A stretch of DNA of 64,000 nt from Sediminicola sp963974715 (lineage in GTDB: Bacteria > Bacteroidota > Bacteroidia > Flavobacteriales > Flavobacteriaceae): NCBI GenBank assembly GCA_963974715.1, contig CAXBDK010000003.1:1-64000 (forward strand), read 5' to 3'. The notes below the pieces were generated by a model. It was not told the DNA's origin. It made no database searches and saw only the letters and a list, made by a program, of their open reading frames with translations. Shown piece by piece: positions 25,906-34,749 of the stretch (position 1 is its first letter; every line of letters begins with the position of its first letter). The position numbers and the translations under genes were made by a program.

Positions 25906-27252
25906 ATGTTGAATATCTCCAATAACCCCTTGAATGAAAAAATAGATCTCACCACCTACGAGGCGGGAAGAAAGGTTTTGCATTCCACACATTACAAATA
26001 TTTTAACAGGTTTCTCAAATTCTTTACGCTACTTGGGGTCATCGTACTTTTTTTACCGTGGACCCAGACCATTTCGGGCACAGGGGCGGTAACGACCCTT
26101 AGTCCCGAGAAAAGACCGCAGACCATCCAGTCGGTCATTCCAGGACAGATCAAGAAATGGTACGTTAATGAAGGTGATTTTGTAAGGGAAGGTGATACCA
26201 TTCTACATATTGCGGAAGTAAAGAACGAATATTTTGATCCGTCCCTGGTCATCAGGACCGGCGATCAGGTAAAGGCCAAATCCAACTCGCTAAATTCCTA
26301 TGACCAAAAGCTTTCCGCTCTTAACGCACAATTGGGGGCACTGCGAACAGAACGGGAACTGAAACTGGAACAGGCCAGAAATAAACTGGTGCAGGCAAAA
26401 CTCAAAATGCAGAGCGACAGCATAGATCTAGAGGCCGCCAGAACAAATCTGAACATCGCCGAAATCCAGTTCAATCGTACGAGTACCCTGCAAAAGGAAG
26501 GCCTGAAAGCCGTGACGGACGTTGAGGAAAAAAAGTTGAAACTACAGGAAACACAGGCCAAATTGATTTCCCAGGAGAACAAGTTAATGGCCAGTAGGAA
26601 TGACATAATCAATGCAAAAATCGAGATCAACAGGACCGAGGCCGAATATAGCGATAAGATTTCCAAGATCATTAGCGATAGGTCTTCTGCACAATCGGGC
26701 CGTTTTGATGCCCAAGTGGAGGTCAGCAAACTTCAGAACGCCTATGTCAATTATGAAATGAGAAGGGACCTATATTACGTAAGGGCCCCTCAGGACGGAT
26801 ACATCAACAAAGCCATTAAAGGAGGGATCGGCGAAAGCTTTAAGGAAGGGGAGCAATTGGTAAGTATCATGCCCTCTTCCTATGATATTGCCGTGGAAAC
26901 CTATGTAAATCCCTTGGACCTGCCCTTGCTGCACAAAGGCGAAAAGGTCAGGGTCAGGTTTGATGGATGGCCGGCAATCGTATTTAGTGGGTGGCCCAAC
27001 GTATCCTATGGAACATACGGGGCCAAGGTGGTCGCCATTGAGAATTTTATAAGTACGAACGGAAAATATAGGGTACTATTGGCACCTGACAAAGAGGATC
27101 ATCCATGGCCTACGGCACTACGGGTGGGTTCGGGAGCAAACACGCTGGCGCTATTGGAAGATGTTCCCATCTGGTATGAGATCTGGCGACATTTAAATGG
27201 GTTTCCTCCCAATTATTATACGCCCCAAACCCAAAAAGCAGCCTCCAAATGA
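25906..27252 (+). CDS. HlyD-family periplasmic adaptor (membrane fusion protein)
   Basis: This 448-residue protein has one membrane anchor near residues 38-55 (FLKFFTLLGVIVLFLPW), a lipoyl half-motif (about 75-105, VIPGQIKKWYVNEGDFVREGDTILHI) and a long coiled-coil hairpin (about 120-285). The second lipoyl half follows (VRAPQDGYINK). It would join the ABC exporter to the outer-membrane TolC channel. It starts 5 bp after the ABC gene and overlaps the TolC gene by 4 bp, so the complex is produced from one transcript. Confidence 0.9.
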   Translation: MLNISNNPLNEKIDLTTYEAGRKVLHSTHYKYFNRFLKFFTLLGVIVLFLPWTQTISGTGAVTTLSPEKRPQTIQSVIPGQIKKWYVNEGDFVREGDTILHIAEVKNEYFDPSLVIRTGDQVKAKSNSLNSYDQKLSALNAQLGALRTERELKLEQARNKLVQAKLKMQSDSIDLEAARTNLNIAEIQFNRTSTLQKEGLKAVTDVEEKKLKLQETQAKLISQENKLMASRNDIINAKIEINRTEAEYSDKISKIISDRSSAQSGRFDAQVEVSKLQNAYVNYEMRRDLYYVRAPQDGYINKAIKGGIGESFKEGEQLVSIMPSSYDIAVETYVNPLDLPLLHKGEKVRVRFDGWPAIVFSGWPNVSYGTYGAKVVAIENFISTNGKYRVLLAPDKEDHPWPTALRVGSGANTLALLEDVPIWYEIWRHLNGFPPNYYTPQTQKAASK

Positions 27253-28646
27253 AAAAGATCGAATTAAAGTGGGTATGGTTGCTCTTGTGGTCCCTCATTG
27301 GTTTTTCCCAAGAGAAGAAGGACAGTCTGTACCTAGGTTATGAAGAATATCTGGAAATGGTGAAAAAGTATCACCCAGTGGTCAAACAGGCGCGATTGAT
27401 CGGAGAACAGGGCGAGTCGGAGCTTTTGCGGGCCCGGGGGGGATTCGATCCGAAAATCGAAGCGGAATACTCCAGTAAGGATTATAAGGATACCCAATAT
27501 TACGATCTGTTCAATTCCACCTTTAAGGTCCCCACTTGGTATGGAATCGAGGTGAAGGCAAAATTCGAAAAAAATGAAGGGGAATACATGAATCCCCAAA
27601 ATAATGTCCCCGATGAAGGTCTTTTTGCCGCAGGGATCTCGGTACCCATAGGTCAGGGGCTTCTCATCAATGAACGTATGGCCGCCTTAAAAAAGGCAAA
27701 AGCCTATAGCATGCAAACTCGTGCAGACCAGCAATTAGCGGTAAACGAGGTTCTCTATGATGCATCCCTTGCCTATTTCGATTGGTTTACGAGATACAGG
27801 GAACTTTATCTGTACCGGGATTTTATCGAGAATGCGGAAATACGTTATAACGGAATCTTGCAAAGCCATAGGGCCGGGGACATACCGGCCATTGATACCT
27901 TGGAAGCGAATATTCAGATCCAGGATAGGAAACTGAGCCTGGAACAGGCCAAGCTCGATTTTTTTAAGGCCTCCCTACGTCTAGGTACATTTCTATGGGG
28001 AGAGGGCAATACCCCATTGGAAATTCAGGAACGGGTATACCCTACCACCGATCTATGGGAAGAATCGTTGACCACCCTGGAATTTTTAACCACTACGGAA
28101 GAATTGGAAGCGCACCCCAAAATAATGTCCTTGGGATATAAAGTGGACATACTTGAATTTGACAAAAAGCTGAAAGCGAACAAACTGCTCCCCCAAATTG
28201 ACCTGGAATATAATTTTTTGAGCAGTGAGCCGGATACGTTCAGTAGTTTTGTAAGTGATAATTATAAGTTCGGCGTCAATTTTAGCGTTCCCGTATTCCT
28301 TCGCAAGGAACGGGGGGAACTTATGGCATCGAAGCTAAAACTGCAGGATGCCGAACTGGACCTTATAAGCGAGAAATTACAGCTTCGGAACAAGATAAAC
28401 GCCCTGCAAGCGCAATATGCCTCTTATCAAGAGCAGGCAACCATGCTTAATGCCCTAGTGGATAGTTATTCCACGATGCTGGTAGCGGAAGAAAGAAAAC
28501 TGGAATTGGGCGAAAGCTCCATTTTTTTGGTAAACACCCGGGAGCAGAGTGTGATAGGGGCCAAGCTCAAACAAATTTCCATCAACCAGAAATTATTGGG
28601 AACCCGGGCGGAAATAAAGAGGGTCCTTGCCATTTTTGAAGGATAG
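27249..28646 (+). CDS. TolC-family outer-membrane channel
   Basis: This 465-residue protein has a signal peptide (about 1-21, ending SLIGFSQ) and the alternating long helices of TolC-type outer-membrane factors, including the second repeat with NKINALQAQYASYQEQATMLNALVDSYSTMLVAEERKLELGESSIFLVNTREQS. It completes the three-part exporter. No export substrate gene with a double-glycine leader was seen next to the operon. Confidence 0.9.
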   Translation: MKKIELKWVWLLLWSLIGFSQEKKDSLYLGYEEYLEMVKKYHPVVKQARLIGEQGESELLRARGGFDPKIEAEYSSKDYKDTQYYDLFNSTFKVPTWYGIEVKAKFEKNEGEYMNPQNNVPDEGLFAAGISVPIGQGLLINERMAALKKAKAYSMQTRADQQLAVNEVLYDASLAYFDWFTRYRELYLYRDFIENAEIRYNGILQSHRAGDIPAIDTLEANIQIQDRKLSLEQAKLDFFKASLRLGTFLWGEGNTPLEIQERVYPTTDLWEESLTTLEFLTTTEELEAHPKIMSLGYKVDILEFDKKLKANKLLPQIDLEYNFLSSEPDTFSSFVSDNYKFGVNFSVPVFLRKERGELMASKLKLQDAELDLISEKLQLRNKINALQAQYASYQEQATMLNALVDSYSTMLVAEERKLELGESSIFLVNTREQSVIGAKLKQISINQKLLGTRAEIKRVLAIFEG

Positions 28647-29212
28647 GCAGGGTGGTTGGATTTCAAAGCATCCATTAGAAAAAACCATGCCTGTCAGGGA
28701 AACCATCAAAAGTGATGATGTTCGTTAAAACTTTTCTAAATAAACCATACAGGGCTATGGTTCTATTTTTGGACGCTTATTTTTTTACGGAAACAATCGG
28801 TTTCACAATAAGGAATCATCCTACGTTAACGAAAATGTATTGGTTATCCACAATTCGCAACCGCTCGTGAAATATTCAACCCCCATACCCTTAATCGGAA
28901 AATTTCATCTGACCATAAATGATGGTGATCAAAATAATGACGAACACCACTACCAACAAAATAATAACGGGTCTTGTCATGCCTTTCTTGGAAGGCCTTT
29001 CCGGCTTATTGTTTTCCATACGTATAATTTGATCGTTAAAATGAATTTACCTCGACGTTCTTAAAATTAGACCTTACCCATGATAGCCTTTGATCGGTTT
29101 CGCTATAATATTGCCCCTATTGGAACCATGGGCCCGTGGGCGCCCATTTAAAATCAAGTCTGGAAACTCGAGTATCGATCCGCCTTTCACTTTATCGAAC
29201 ACATCCAAAAAA
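28647..29212. other. Intergenic region with one small gene
   Basis: The region between convergent operons holds only the 42-residue membrane protein at 28891-29019. The rest shows no gene and no clear terminator. Confidence 0.45.
28891..29019 (-). CDS. Small membrane protein, 42 residues
   Basis: The minus strand encodes a 42-residue product with a charged start (MENNKPERPSKKGMTRP) followed by about 18 very hydrophobic residues (VIILLVVVFVIILITIIY) and a short tail. This is the layout of a single-span membrane peptide with a cytoplasmic N-terminus. Codon use and amino-acid order look real. It lies about 130 bp from the convergent aldehyde oxidoreductase locus end. I do not recognise a family. 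Confidence 0.65.
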   Translation of the reverse strand: MENNKPERPSKKGMTRPVIILLVVVFVIILITIIYGQMKFSD

Positions 29213-31450
29213 TTAAAGCAGCTCATTAAAATGGATAGGAAATTTGTTCATCCTTTTACCAGTGGCATGGTAAATGGCATTGGCGATTGCGGGTGCCATG
29301 GATGCGAGACCGATCTCCCCCACCCCTTTAATGCCAAGATCATTGACAATTTCGTCCTTTTCTTCAATAAACATGACCTCCATTTCCCCAATATCGGCAT
29401 GCACCGGAATATGGTATTCGGCCAGATTTTGGTTGATATACTTCCCTAAACGGTGGTCCATCAAGGTTTCTTCCCGAAGCGCCTTGCCTATGCCCCAGAC
29501 CATTCCTCCCAATATTTGGCTGCGGGCGGTTTTACTATTGATTATTTTTCCAGCGGCCACGGCTGTCAATGCCCTTGTAACATAAATGGTTCCCAACTGT
29601 TCGTCCACCTCCACTTCCACAAATGTGGCGCTATGGGCCGCCCTGGTATATTTTTTGAGTTTCCCAAAGTTGGGCAAATTACTTTGAGTGGTCTTAATGG
29701 ACGGGGAACCATGGTGTTCCATTATCTTTTTAAAGGATATCGACACGGTCTCATCTGCCAATAGATAGATCTTGCCGTTCCGAAAGATTACATCTTTTAA
29801 TTGGGATCTTGAAAAAAGGGAGTCCTCCATATTTCTTGCCCTGACCAAAATCTTCTTTTTTAATGAACGACAGGCTGTCTGAACGGCGGAACCGATTACC
29901 CCAGTGGTATAAGATCCTCCCTGAATGGGCGATAAAGGAAATTTACTGTCACCATACTCGAATGAGATATCTTCCATTTCCAGTCCCATTTCATCCGCCG
30001 CTATTTGCGACATCACTGTAAGGGTTCCCGTTCCAATATCCGTCACGGCGCTCTTAATGATCACTTTCCCGCCTTCCACCAATTGCGCCTCGGCCCTAGC
30101 GGGCAAGGCCATGACATCCCAAATTCCCGAACTCATTCCGGACCCTACCAAACGGTTTCCCTTCTTCGTGGACCTAGGCTGGGAATTTCTTGTATCCCAT
30201 CCGAACCTTTCGGCGCCCTGAAGATAACATTGTTTCAGTTCCTTGCTGGAAAAGGGCCTGTCGGCACTGTCGTCCCTATCCGCATAGTTGATCAACCGGA
30301 ACTGTACGGGATCCATTTTTAACCGATAGGACAGGGCATCCATGGTAGCCTCGATGGCATGTAGCCCAGTACTACCTCCAGGCGCACGCATGTCCACAGG
30401 GGTGTGCACGTCCAAAGGCACCAGATCATGCTCCAACATAGTGTTTTTGGATGGATATAACATGTTGGCCCAGTTTACCACAATTTCGGTATAATCCTCG
30501 TAACGTGAAGTTTCACCGACCGCAGTGTGTTTTATGGCCGTGACCTTCCCATCGGAAGATGCACCGAACCGGGTATTCTGTAGGGTCTGTGGACGATGTC
30601 CAAAGGTGAACATCTGTTTTCTGTCCATGGTCACCCGAACGTTCCTTTTTAGTTCCAACGAGGCCATTACGCATAAAAACAATTGGTATTGCGGCCGTAG
30701 GCCAGAACCAAAAGCCCCGCCCACAAAAGGGGATACGATACGGACATCCTTATAGTGCAGGCCGAATACGTTGGCTATGTAGACTTGGCAATTGTTCGTG
30801 CCCTGGGTCTTATCATAGACGGTCAGTTTGCCACTGCCTTCGAAAACGGTAGTGGTAGCAAAAAGCTCCAAAGGGTTATGGTGCTCGGTGCCGTGGACAA
30901 ACTCGCCCGATGCTTGGGCATCGGCCTGGGCATAGGCCAACTCAAAATTGCCCTTTGGCTTGGGGGGAGCTGGTTTCATCAAACTGGCCATGCCCTTTTT
31001 GGGTTTCCTGCGCCGCCATTTAGCTGTAAGCAGATCCGTTTCGAAACTTTCCTCGCTATAAGAAACCTTCATCAAAGAGGCGGCATAACGTGCCGTTTCA
31101 AAAGTTTCCGCCACCACCAAGGCAATTGGTTGTCCATGGTATTTTATTTTGCCATCGTACAACGGCTTAAAAGGATTGCCAGGGGGAGCGTCCATATCGG
31201 TGTACATCAGGTTGAACCAAGGCAACTTGGGGCGGTTCTTATGTGAAAATATGGTAATGACCCCTGGAACGTCCCGGGCCATGGTTTCATCAATTTCTAG
31301 GATTTTACCTTTGGTCACGGTAGCGTTCACTATATAGCCATGTAGCAGATCGGGCACTTGGTAGTCGCCCGCATATTTTGCCTCACCGGTCACTTTTTCC
31401 CTACCCTCCAATCTACTTATGGGCTTACCTATTTGAATATCTTCGGACAT
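29213..31450 (-). CDS. Aldehyde oxidoreductase, molybdopterin-binding subunit (PaoC/XDH type)
   Basis: This 745-residue protein is the large subunit of a xanthine-oxidase-family molybdenum enzyme. It has the a/b hammerhead domain (EKVTGEAKYAGDYQVPDLLHGY, about 14-35), the substrate/cofactor blocks GGAFGSGLRPQ and MRAPGGSTGLHAIEATMD, and the conserved catalytic Glu in GVGEIGLASMAPAIANA near the C-terminus. No Tat signal is present. It follows the FAD and iron-sulphur subunit genes in the usual order, 11 bp after the FAD gene. The neighbouring subunit points to a PaoABC-like aldehyde oxidase rather than xanthine dehydrogenase. Confidence 0.9.
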   Translation of the reverse strand: MSEDIQIGKPISRLEGREKVTGEAKYAGDYQVPDLLHGYIVNATVTKGKILEIDETMARDVPGVITIFSHKNRPKLPWFNLMYTDMDAPPGNPFKPLYDGKIKYHGQPIALVVAETFETARYAASLMKVSYSEESFETDLLTAKWRRRKPKKGMASLMKPAPPKPKGNFELAYAQADAQASGEFVHGTEHHNPLELFATTTVFEGSGKLTVYDKTQGTNNCQVYIANVFGLHYKDVRIVSPFVGGAFGSGLRPQYQLFLCVMASLELKRNVRVTMDRKQMFTFGHRPQTLQNTRFGASSDGKVTAIKHTAVGETSRYEDYTEIVVNWANMLYPSKNTMLEHDLVPLDVHTPVDMRAPGGSTGLHAIEATMDALSYRLKMDPVQFRLINYADRDDSADRPFSSKELKQCYLQGAERFGWDTRNSQPRSTKKGNRLVGSGMSSGIWDVMALPARAEAQLVEGGKVIIKSAVTDIGTGTLTVMSQIAADEMGLEMEDISFEYGDSKFPLSPIQGGSYTTGVIGSAVQTACRSLKKKILVRARNMEDSLFSRSQLKDVIFRNGKIYLLADETVSISFKKIMEHHGSPSIKTTQSNLPNFGKLKKYTRAAHSATFVEVEVDEQLGTIYVTRALTAVAAGKIINSKTARSQILGGMVWGIGKALREETLMDHRLGKYINQNLAEYHIPVHADIGEMEVMFIEEKDEIVNDLGIKGVGEIGLASMAPAIANAIYHATGKRMNKFPIHFNELL

Positions 31451-31461
31451 ATGTTCAAAAT

Positions 31462-32481
31462 TTATAACGAAGGTTGTGCCCCAGGGCGCTGCGATTCAGG
31501 TTTCAGGGCCATAAGACAGTTCCTCACTATGGCCCTCTTGGCCAGGTCGATCTTAAAGTCGTTATGGACAAATCCCTTTGATCCTTCCAAGATCAGGGTA
31601 GCGGCATACCCAAAATTTTCCTCCGTTGGCCTTTTGTCCCGAAGGTAAAGTTCAGCATCCTTTACCCGCCAAGGCTTGTGCGCGACCCCGCCAAGAGATA
31701 TCCTAATTTCCTGAATGCGATCTCCCTCCATTTTTAGTACCGTGGCAACACTTACCAGCGCAAAAGCATAGGAATGGCGGTCCCGAAGTTTCAAATAGGC
31801 ATAATTATCGGCAAAACCTTCCTTTGGCAACGAAATACCTGTAATAAGTTCGTTCTTACCTAGTGTATTATCTAAGTGTGGACTAGTCCCGGGTAAACGG
31901 TGGAACTCCCCAAATGGAATTGAGCGCTCCCCTACAGCCCCACTTACATGTACAACGGCATCCAAAACGGACAGGGCAACACACATATCCGAAGGAAAAA
32001 CGGCGATACACGAATTGCTATGCCCTAAAATGGCATGCATACGGTTATGCCCTTGGATGGCCGGACAGCCCGAGCCGGGCACTCTTTTATTGCAGGGAAG
32101 GTCGGCATCATAAAAGTAATGACATCTGGTTCGCTGTAAAAGGTTCCCTCCATTGGTAGCACTGTTTCTGATCTGTGCCGATGCTCCCGCCAAAATTGCT
32201 TTTGACAGAATGGGATAACGCTTTTCCACAAGAGGGTGATAGGCAGTGTCGGCATTGGTAACCAAGGCGCCCAGCACAATTCCCCCGTTTTCATTCTCTC
32301 CTATACTTTTAAGCTCGCCCAGCGCATTTATATCGACCAAAGATTCAAAATCGGTCAAATCGTATTTCCACAGGTCCAGAAGGTTGGTCCCTCCTGCAAT
32401 AAAATCCACCTTCCTGCCGGATGCGACCTTTTGTATGGCCCCCATCCCGTCCGTGGCTTTGTAGTAGTTAAAATTATTCAT
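31462..32481 (-). CDS. Aldehyde oxidoreductase, FAD subunit (PaoB-like)
   Basis: This 339-residue protein binds FAD through FIAGGTNLLDLWK (about 28-39) and NSATNGGNLLQRTRC (about 106-120). It carries four cysteines, C120, C130, C139 and C158, in the spacing RTRC...PCNKRVPGSGC...NSC. This matches the extra [4Fe-4S] insertion known in PaoB of E. coli, which most xanthine dehydrogenase FAD subunits lack. Its first codons overlap the end of the iron-sulphur subunit gene by 8 bp, indicating tight coupling. Confidence 0.9.
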   Translation of the reverse strand: MNNFNYYKATDGMGAIQKVASGRKVDFIAGGTNLLDLWKYDLTDFESLVDINALGELKSIGENENGGIVLGALVTNADTAYHPLVEKRYPILSKAILAGASAQIRNSATNGGNLLQRTRCHYFYDADLPCNKRVPGSGCPAIQGHNRMHAILGHSNSCIAVFPSDMCVALSVLDAVVHVSGAVGERSIPFGEFHRLPGTSPHLDNTLGKNELITGISLPKEGFADNYAYLKLRDRHSYAFALVSVATVLKMEGDRIQEIRISLGGVAHKPWRVKDAELYLRDKRPTEENFGYAATLILEGSKGFVHNDFKIDLAKRAIVRNCLMALKPESQRPGAQPSL

Positions 32482-32971
32482 TCCGTGCCTGCATTACTTC
32501 CATGATGGCATCAATGATATTATTATTGGCACCGCACCTGCATAGATTTCCGCTCATCAGTTCCTTTACCTCTTCCCTGCTTTGCGCTTTCCCTTCTTCC
32601 AACATACCTAGGGCACTACATATCTGTCCGGGCGTACAATATCCACATTGGAAGGCATCGTGTTCGATAAAAGCCGATTGCAAAGGATGTAGGCTGCCTT
32701 GGTCTGAAACTCCCTCAATTGTTGTTATGGTTGATCCATGTTTCATTACGGCCAAGGTAAGGCAACTAAGGATTCGTTTTCCATCGCATAGCACCGTACA
32801 TGCCCCACATTGCCCATGGTCACAACCTTTTTTGGTGCCGGTAAGGTCGCAGTGATCCCGAATGGCATCCAAGAGGCTGGTCCATGCCAACAACCGTAAA
32901 CTTACTTCTTGCCCGTTTACCAGTAGATTTACCTCCGTTTTACCATATTCAGTTCGTTTATTTTTTGCCAT
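32474..32971 (-). CDS. Aldehyde oxidoreductase, 2Fe-2S subunit (PaoA-like)
   Basis: This 165-residue protein has the two [2Fe-2S] motifs of the family: C50, C55, C58 and C70 (KGCDHGQCGAC...SC) and the C-terminal pair of CxxC motifs (FQCGYCTPGQ and GNLCRCGAN). I start it at the ATG at 32971 rather than 33007, since the extension is not family-like. PaoA normally has a twin-arginine signal; none is visible here, so this enzyme is probably cytoplasmic. It is the first gene of the operon. Confidence 0.9.
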   Translation of the reverse strand: MAKNKRTEYGKTEVNLLVNGQEVSLRLLAWTSLLDAIRDHCDLTGTKKGCDHGQCGACTVLCDGKRILSCLTLAVMKHGSTITTIEGVSDQGSLHPLQSAFIEHDAFQCGYCTPGQICSALGMLEEGKAQSREEVKELMSGNLCRCGANNNIIDAIMEVMQARNE

Positions 32972-33007
32972 GACAATAGGTCCATAATCGTTTAAACAAT
33001 GTATCAT

Positions 33008-33447
33008 CCTATAAAATATCCGCTATCGATCTTCTACCACAACTACTTCGATAGGATAGTAAATCTTATGGAAGATGTTAAATTAGGGAATATATGGTAA
33101 GGTCCGTGATCTTTTCAAATAGAATCTTAACTCAGTAAGTTAGATCAGTATGTTAGCGCTACATTGCGTATTCCTATTTTTTTCCTTTTGGGCTTGCCCC
33201 GAGCTTATTGACCTGAAGGCACTGCCCATTGCTAATGAACAGCGGTTTTCAAAGTAATTGATTCGCCACGAATGATATCAAAATTAGAATAGGAATCGGG
33301 TTATCTACAAAAAATTGATATTTTAGGGCTTTGGTAATGGAACGGGAGATGGGTAAATTAAATACAACCTTTTTCCTATCGATCAATAAAAAAGATGATC
33401 AAGTGAACGCAATAAGGGATACCTCTTTAAAAACAAGAAAAAAATTA
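33008..33447. other. Intergenic region before the esterase
   Basis: About 440 bp without a gene, between divergent transcription units. It includes GGGCTTGCCCCGAG at 33190-33203, which resembles a sequence at 46841-46855 and looks like part of a dispersed repeat. Confidence 0.4.
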
Positions 33448-34278
33448 ATGAAAAAGAATGTTCTGATACTTCTCTTTATGGCCGTCACTCTCCTGGGCCA
33501 TGCACAGCAAGGGGAATATAAAACCGTGCCAAACCTTCCTTACCGTGCGGAAGGGTTAAATACCAAGGACCCCTATATTGCGGAACGGTGCGTTCTGGAC
33601 ATTTACTACCCGAGCGAAATAAAAAATTATCCTACGATCGTATGGTTCCACGGCGGGGGACTGACGGGCGGCCAAAAGGACATACCTGCAGCGCTTAAAG
33701 GGCAGGGGGTAGCCATTGTTGCGGTAAATTATCGCCTATATCCCAAGGTAAAAGCACCTGTTTATATTGACGATGCCGCGGCTGCCGTAGCTTGGGTATT
33801 CAAGAATATAGAAAAGTATGGGGGGGACCCCTCGCTCATCTTTGTATCCGGACATTCGGCAGGGGGCTACCTTGCCAGTATGGTAGGGCTGGATAGGTCA
33901 TGGCTGAGCAAGTATGGTACGGAAGCCGATAGCATTGCCGGACTTATACCTTTTAGCGGTCATGCCATTACCCATTTTACCGTTCGGGAAGAGCGCGGGA
34001 TTCCGGGAACCCAAGCCATAGTGGACGATCTAGCCCCACTCTATCATGTACGTGCCGACGCACCACCACTCCTGCTCATTACGGGGGACAGGGAAAAGGA
34101 ACTGTTGGGACGCTATGAGGAAAATGCCTATCTCAAACGCATGATGGATCTTACCGGACATAAAGGGACGGTGCTGTACGAATTGGATGGTTACGATCAT
34201 GGGGGAATGGCAGAACCTGCATTTCCCTTGCTTCTGAAGGAGGTCAAACGTATTGTGGATGGCAAGGTCGCAGAATGA
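33448..34278 (+). CDS. Secreted alpha/beta hydrolase (esterase, HGGG type)
   Basis: This 276-residue protein has a signal peptide (about 1-20, LLFMAVTLLGHAQ), the oxyanion motif WFHGGGLTGG, the nucleophile elbow GHSAGGYLAS with catalytic Ser, an Asp in LLLITGDREKELLG and a His in DGYDHGGMAEP. It belongs to the BD-FAE/hormone-sensitive-lipase-like group. I chose the ATG at 33448, because it opens directly into the signal peptide whereas the upstream 39 codons do not look coding. It probably acts in the periplasm on small esters. Confidence 0.85.
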   Translation: MKKNVLILLFMAVTLLGHAQQGEYKTVPNLPYRAEGLNTKDPYIAERCVLDIYYPSEIKNYPTIVWFHGGGLTGGQKDIPAALKGQGVAIVAVNYRLYPKVKAPVYIDDAAAAVAWVFKNIEKYGGDPSLIFVSGHSAGGYLASMVGLDRSWLSKYGTEADSIAGLIPFSGHAITHFTVREERGIPGTQAIVDDLAPLYHVRADAPPLLLITGDREKELLGRYEENAYLKRMMDLTGHKGTVLYELDGYDHGGMAEPAFPLLLKEVKRIVDGKVAE

Positions 34279-34480
34279 TGCTACCCCAATAATTGTGCGT
34301 TTCCCTTAAATGTAAAAGGGATCCCCTTATCAATTCGGGCGGTATCGAACATATTTTTAGCGCCAAAACATACGTAATTTCCCATTGGAACGGCTTTATC
34401 GTACATTGCCCCTTGTTCCGAGCTCGTCCATCCGTTCAGAACCATAAAATTTGTAAAACAAACTCTCTAAAATACCACTA

Positions 34481-34648
34481 ATGAAAAAAATAGGAATCAT
34501 CATTTTGGGCATTGTTATTTTGGCACTGATACTGGTGCTCACCTTGGTATGGCAAGTGCTGGAATTCTTTGTAGGTGCAATCCTCTTCGTTATTGCCATC
34601 TTTTTCTTGGGCTATCTATACAGCAAGGTAAAGGATAAATTGGATTGA
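34481..34648 (+). CDS. Small membrane protein, 55 residues
   Basis: A 55-residue product starts MKKIGIIILGIVILALILVL and contains two hydrophobic segments (about 4-24 and 28-48) separated by WQVLEFF, ending in a basic/acidic tail YSKVKDKLD. It is a convincing small integral membrane protein lying between the esterase and the convergent AI-2E permease gene. No family is recognised with confidence. Confidence 0.6.
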   Translation: MKKIGIIILGIVILALILVLTLVWQVLEFFVGAILFVIAIFFLGYLYSKVKDKLD

Positions 34649-34749
34649 TCATCAACATTGAAGTAACGCCAGCATAACTTGATGGGAAAAGATTAGGTAT
34701 GGACTTAGGCCCATCTTCGACTCCGGCCAAAAACAATGCGGTTTTGTCC

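Noticed and set aside
30755..31246. Plus-strand 163-codon frame
   Set aside because: It is antisense to the molybdopterin subunit gene, whose motifs are conserved; the frame is a by-product of codon bias.
29213..32971. Ordinary xanthine dehydrogenase
   Set aside because: The four-cysteine insertion in the FAD subunit matches PaoB-type aldehyde oxidoreductases, and no purine genes are near.
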